Shown piece by piece: positions 48,649 through 49,787 of a stretch of DNA of 49,787 nucleotides. Both the position numbers and the translations under genes were made by a program. Source of the stretch: Sphingomonas sp. PsM26 (GTDB lineage Bacteria > Pseudomonadota > Alphaproteobacteria > Sphingomonadales > Sphingomonadaceae); the NCBI GenBank assembly GCA_030433805.1, contig JARUXA010000024.1, forward strand, positions 1-49,787, in the 5' to 3' direction. The number at the start of each line of letters is the position of its first letter. Position 1 is the first letter of the stretch. Under the pieces are notes generated by a model that was not told the origin of the DNA, did no database searches, and saw only the letters and a program-made list of their open reading frames with translations.

Positions 48649-49149
48649 ATGCCGATCCGCCCCGAGCATGTGTTCCTATATCCGATCGACTGGCCGCAGC
48701 TCTCGCATCATGTGCGCTTCGTGCGGGCAGGGGGTTGCTGCGAGCATTGCGGGCGCCCTCATGGGCAGAGGGTCTTCCATCTGCGGGATGGAAGATGGTG
48801 GGACCGGAACCGGCGCTGCTGGCGCAACGGCCAGGGCCTGCGCGTGCGACGACCAACCGAGAACATCCTGACGCACGGTGCCTGGACGCCGGTGGTGCTG
48901 GCCTGCGCGCACCTCAACCACGATCCCAGCGATAGCGCGCTCCACCAGCTGGCAGCGCTGTGCCAGCGCTGCCACATGCTTCACGACGGTCCAGAGCATC
49001 GGCGCCGGCGCTGGATGAATGCGCACTACCGGCGCGCGCTCGGCGATCTGTTCTATGGTCCTTATCCGCCCCTCGGAGCTGACTGGATCACGCCCACGCC
49101 GATCAGCATGCTCGACGACAGCCGATCATTGTATGCCCACGGTCGATAA
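48649..49149 (+). CDS. HNH-like zinc-binding protein
   Basis: 166 aa with two Cys pairs: CCEHCGRPHG near residue 25 and CQRCHMLHD near 106, and a conserved ACAHLNHDPSD between them. The CxxC...HLNHDPxD...CxxCHxxHD series is a beta-beta-metal HNH-type fold, possibly an endonuclease; many such proteins travel with mobile elements. The catalytic role is not certain, since the His and Asn layout is not a textbook HNH. 43 bp downstream of the resolvase and same strand, so likely co-transferred. Confidence 0.72.
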   Translation: MPIRPEHVFLYPIDWPQLSHHVRFVRAGGCCEHCGRPHGQRVFHLRDGRWWDRNRRCWRNGQGLRVRRPTENILTHGAWTPVVLACAHLNHDPSDSALHQLAALCQRCHMLHDGPEHRRRRWMNAHYRRALGDLFYGPYPPLGADWITPTPISMLDDSRSLYAHGR

Positions 49150-49175
49150 GGCTCACAGGGATCTGATCGAAGGGA

Positions 49176-49544
49176 TTACCCCTTGGCCAGCGCATAATCC
49201 TGAACCAGCACCTTCTCAGGCACGTGCCATGCCCCGGCAATCTTGCGGATCATGGGAAGGGTCAGGGCACGATGACGACTTAAAATCTCCGTCGCACGTG
49301 ACTGCCCGATCAGCGCCGCCAGTTCAGCGCGGGTATAACCATTCGTCTCCATTGCCGCCTCAATCGCACGCACGGGATCCAAGGGTTCGATAGGCCAGCG
49401 ACGGCTTTCATAGGTCTCGACCAACGTCACCAGTACGTCGAGCCGATCGCCAGCCTCACCGCCTTCCTCCGCTCCCCATAGAGCTTCGATCTCCCGCAGT
49501 GCCGTTTCATGGTCGTCATCGTTCCGAATAGGACGAATGTGCAT
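49176..49544 (-). CDS. HigA-type antitoxin (XRE family)
   Basis: 122 aa. C-terminal helix-turn-helix GYTRAELAALIGQSRATEILSRHRAL, then TLPMIRKIAGAWHVP; the N-terminal part (ALREIEALWGAEEGGEAGDRLDVL) is the toxin-binding and dimer part typical of HigA proteins with C-terminal DNA-binding. ATG 49544 (MHIRPI) is preceded by GGAGGTG and is preferred; a TTG start at 49571 would add 9 residues. Usual role: neutralises HigB and represses the operon. The partner HigB gene is just upstream. Confidence 0.88.
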   Translation of the reverse strand: MHIRPIRNDDDHETALREIEALWGAEEGGEAGDRLDVLVTLVETYESRRWPIEPLDPVRAIEAAMETNGYTRAELAALIGQSRATEILSRHRALTLPMIRKIAGAWHVPEKVLVQDYALAKG

Positions 49545-49567
49545 TGCACCACCTCCACTAGCCATAA

Positions 49568-49741
49568 TCAAAACAGGTTTACCGCCAGAGCATCGATCTT
49601 ATCGTACTCGGCATGCGTCCCAACGAACTTGATGAAAGCGATGGATCGCTTCCAATCGAACGCCACCACCATGCGATAATCACCGCCTGCCACCTCGAAC
49701 CGCACTCGCTCGCCGTTGAGAGATTTCGCTTTTCGGAATGG
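49568..49741 (-). pseudogene. HigB-like toxin, 3' part only (truncated near window edge)
   Basis: The frame ending at TGA 49568-49570 reads FRKAKSLNGERVRFEVAGG, DYRMVVAFDWKRSIAFIKFV and GTHAEYDKIDALAVNLF. This is the C-terminal two thirds of the HigB/RelE mRNA-cleaving toxin (GTHAEYD is the family motif). Upstream, the frame meets a TAG at 49742-49744 and the sequence turns into a different open frame (QLSPSVRQVPGQLLAIPK), which does not look like a HigB N-terminus. The gene is probably cut by an insertion or a frameshift at about 49740; the window ends before this can be settled. Confidence 0.6.
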
Positions 49742-49787
49742 CTAACAACTGACCGGGCACTTGCCGTACAGACGGAGACAGTTGCCC

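Noticed and set aside
1..49787. CRISPR arrays, tRNA or rRNA genes
   Set aside because: No regularly spaced direct repeats, no cloverleaf-like sequence with CCA-proximal TTCRA arm, and no rRNA signature were found by eye.

Overview
This window most likely comes from a Sphingomonas-like alphaproteobacterium (Sphingomonadales). The evidence is high GC, HisKA/HWE-type kinases, a NodT-type efflux channel, DUF3618/holin-type stress proteins, a TonB receptor followed by the DUF3325-PepSY-DUF3649 set, and an alphaproteobacterial-style ECF sigma factor. No rRNA, tRNA, replication or conjugation genes were seen, so chromosome, island and megaplasmid cannot be told apart. Mobile-element genes lie at both ends.

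Layout: (1) 1-1.8 kb holds a dead IS1182-type transposase and decayed gene pieces. (2) 1.9-14.4 kb is a signalling block on the + strand: an orphan ParD-like antitoxin, a PAS-GAF-GAF hybrid histidine kinase, a single-domain receiver, a GAF-PAS-PAS-GGDEF-EAL protein, a membrane HWE-type kinase broken by a one-base deletion, and a second hybrid kinase. A soluble GAF-chemoreceptor and an AraC/GyrI regulator follow on the - strand. (3) 14.6-21.2 kb is on the - strand: a small secreted protein, a Tat-exported esterase, and an iron-uptake operon (DUF3649, PepSY, DUF3325, TonB receptor; stop and start codons overlap at two of its junctions). (4) 21.2-25.8 kb is sparse: a membrane protein, a paralogue of the secreted protein, another single-domain receiver, a nonsense-mutated PAS/GAF sensor without a kinase, and several copies of a roughly 40-nt intergenic repeat.

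(5) 25.8-41.4 kb is a dense stress and envelope island. It carries DUF1003, ferritin-like DUF892, CsbD, a lipoprotein, DUF2382, an OmpA-like protein, a second DUF2382 protein, an APH-fold kinase, a three-gene membrane set (unknown, holin family, DUF3618), and a sugar cassette (aldose epimerase, SDR, GH130-like). On the - strand follow a second lipoprotein, a small acidic protein, an AI-2E-type permease with an extra C-terminal domain, a BrkB-family protein, a second CsbD, and a three-PAS LuxR-type regulator. The genes resemble the general-stress and desiccation regulon of alphaproteobacteria, and an ECF sigma factor lies next to it at 42.8 kb. (6) 43-47.9 kb is a TetR-controlled EmrAB/NodT-type tripartite efflux operon with two matching 17-bp palindromes placed as operators. 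(7) 47.9-49.8 kb holds a serine resolvase, an HNH-like protein and a HigBA-type toxin-antitoxin pair whose toxin gene appears truncated.

Four genes carry what look like single-base losses, three of them ATGG read as ATG. These may be sequencing errors or true decay; this matters for anyone using the protein predictions.
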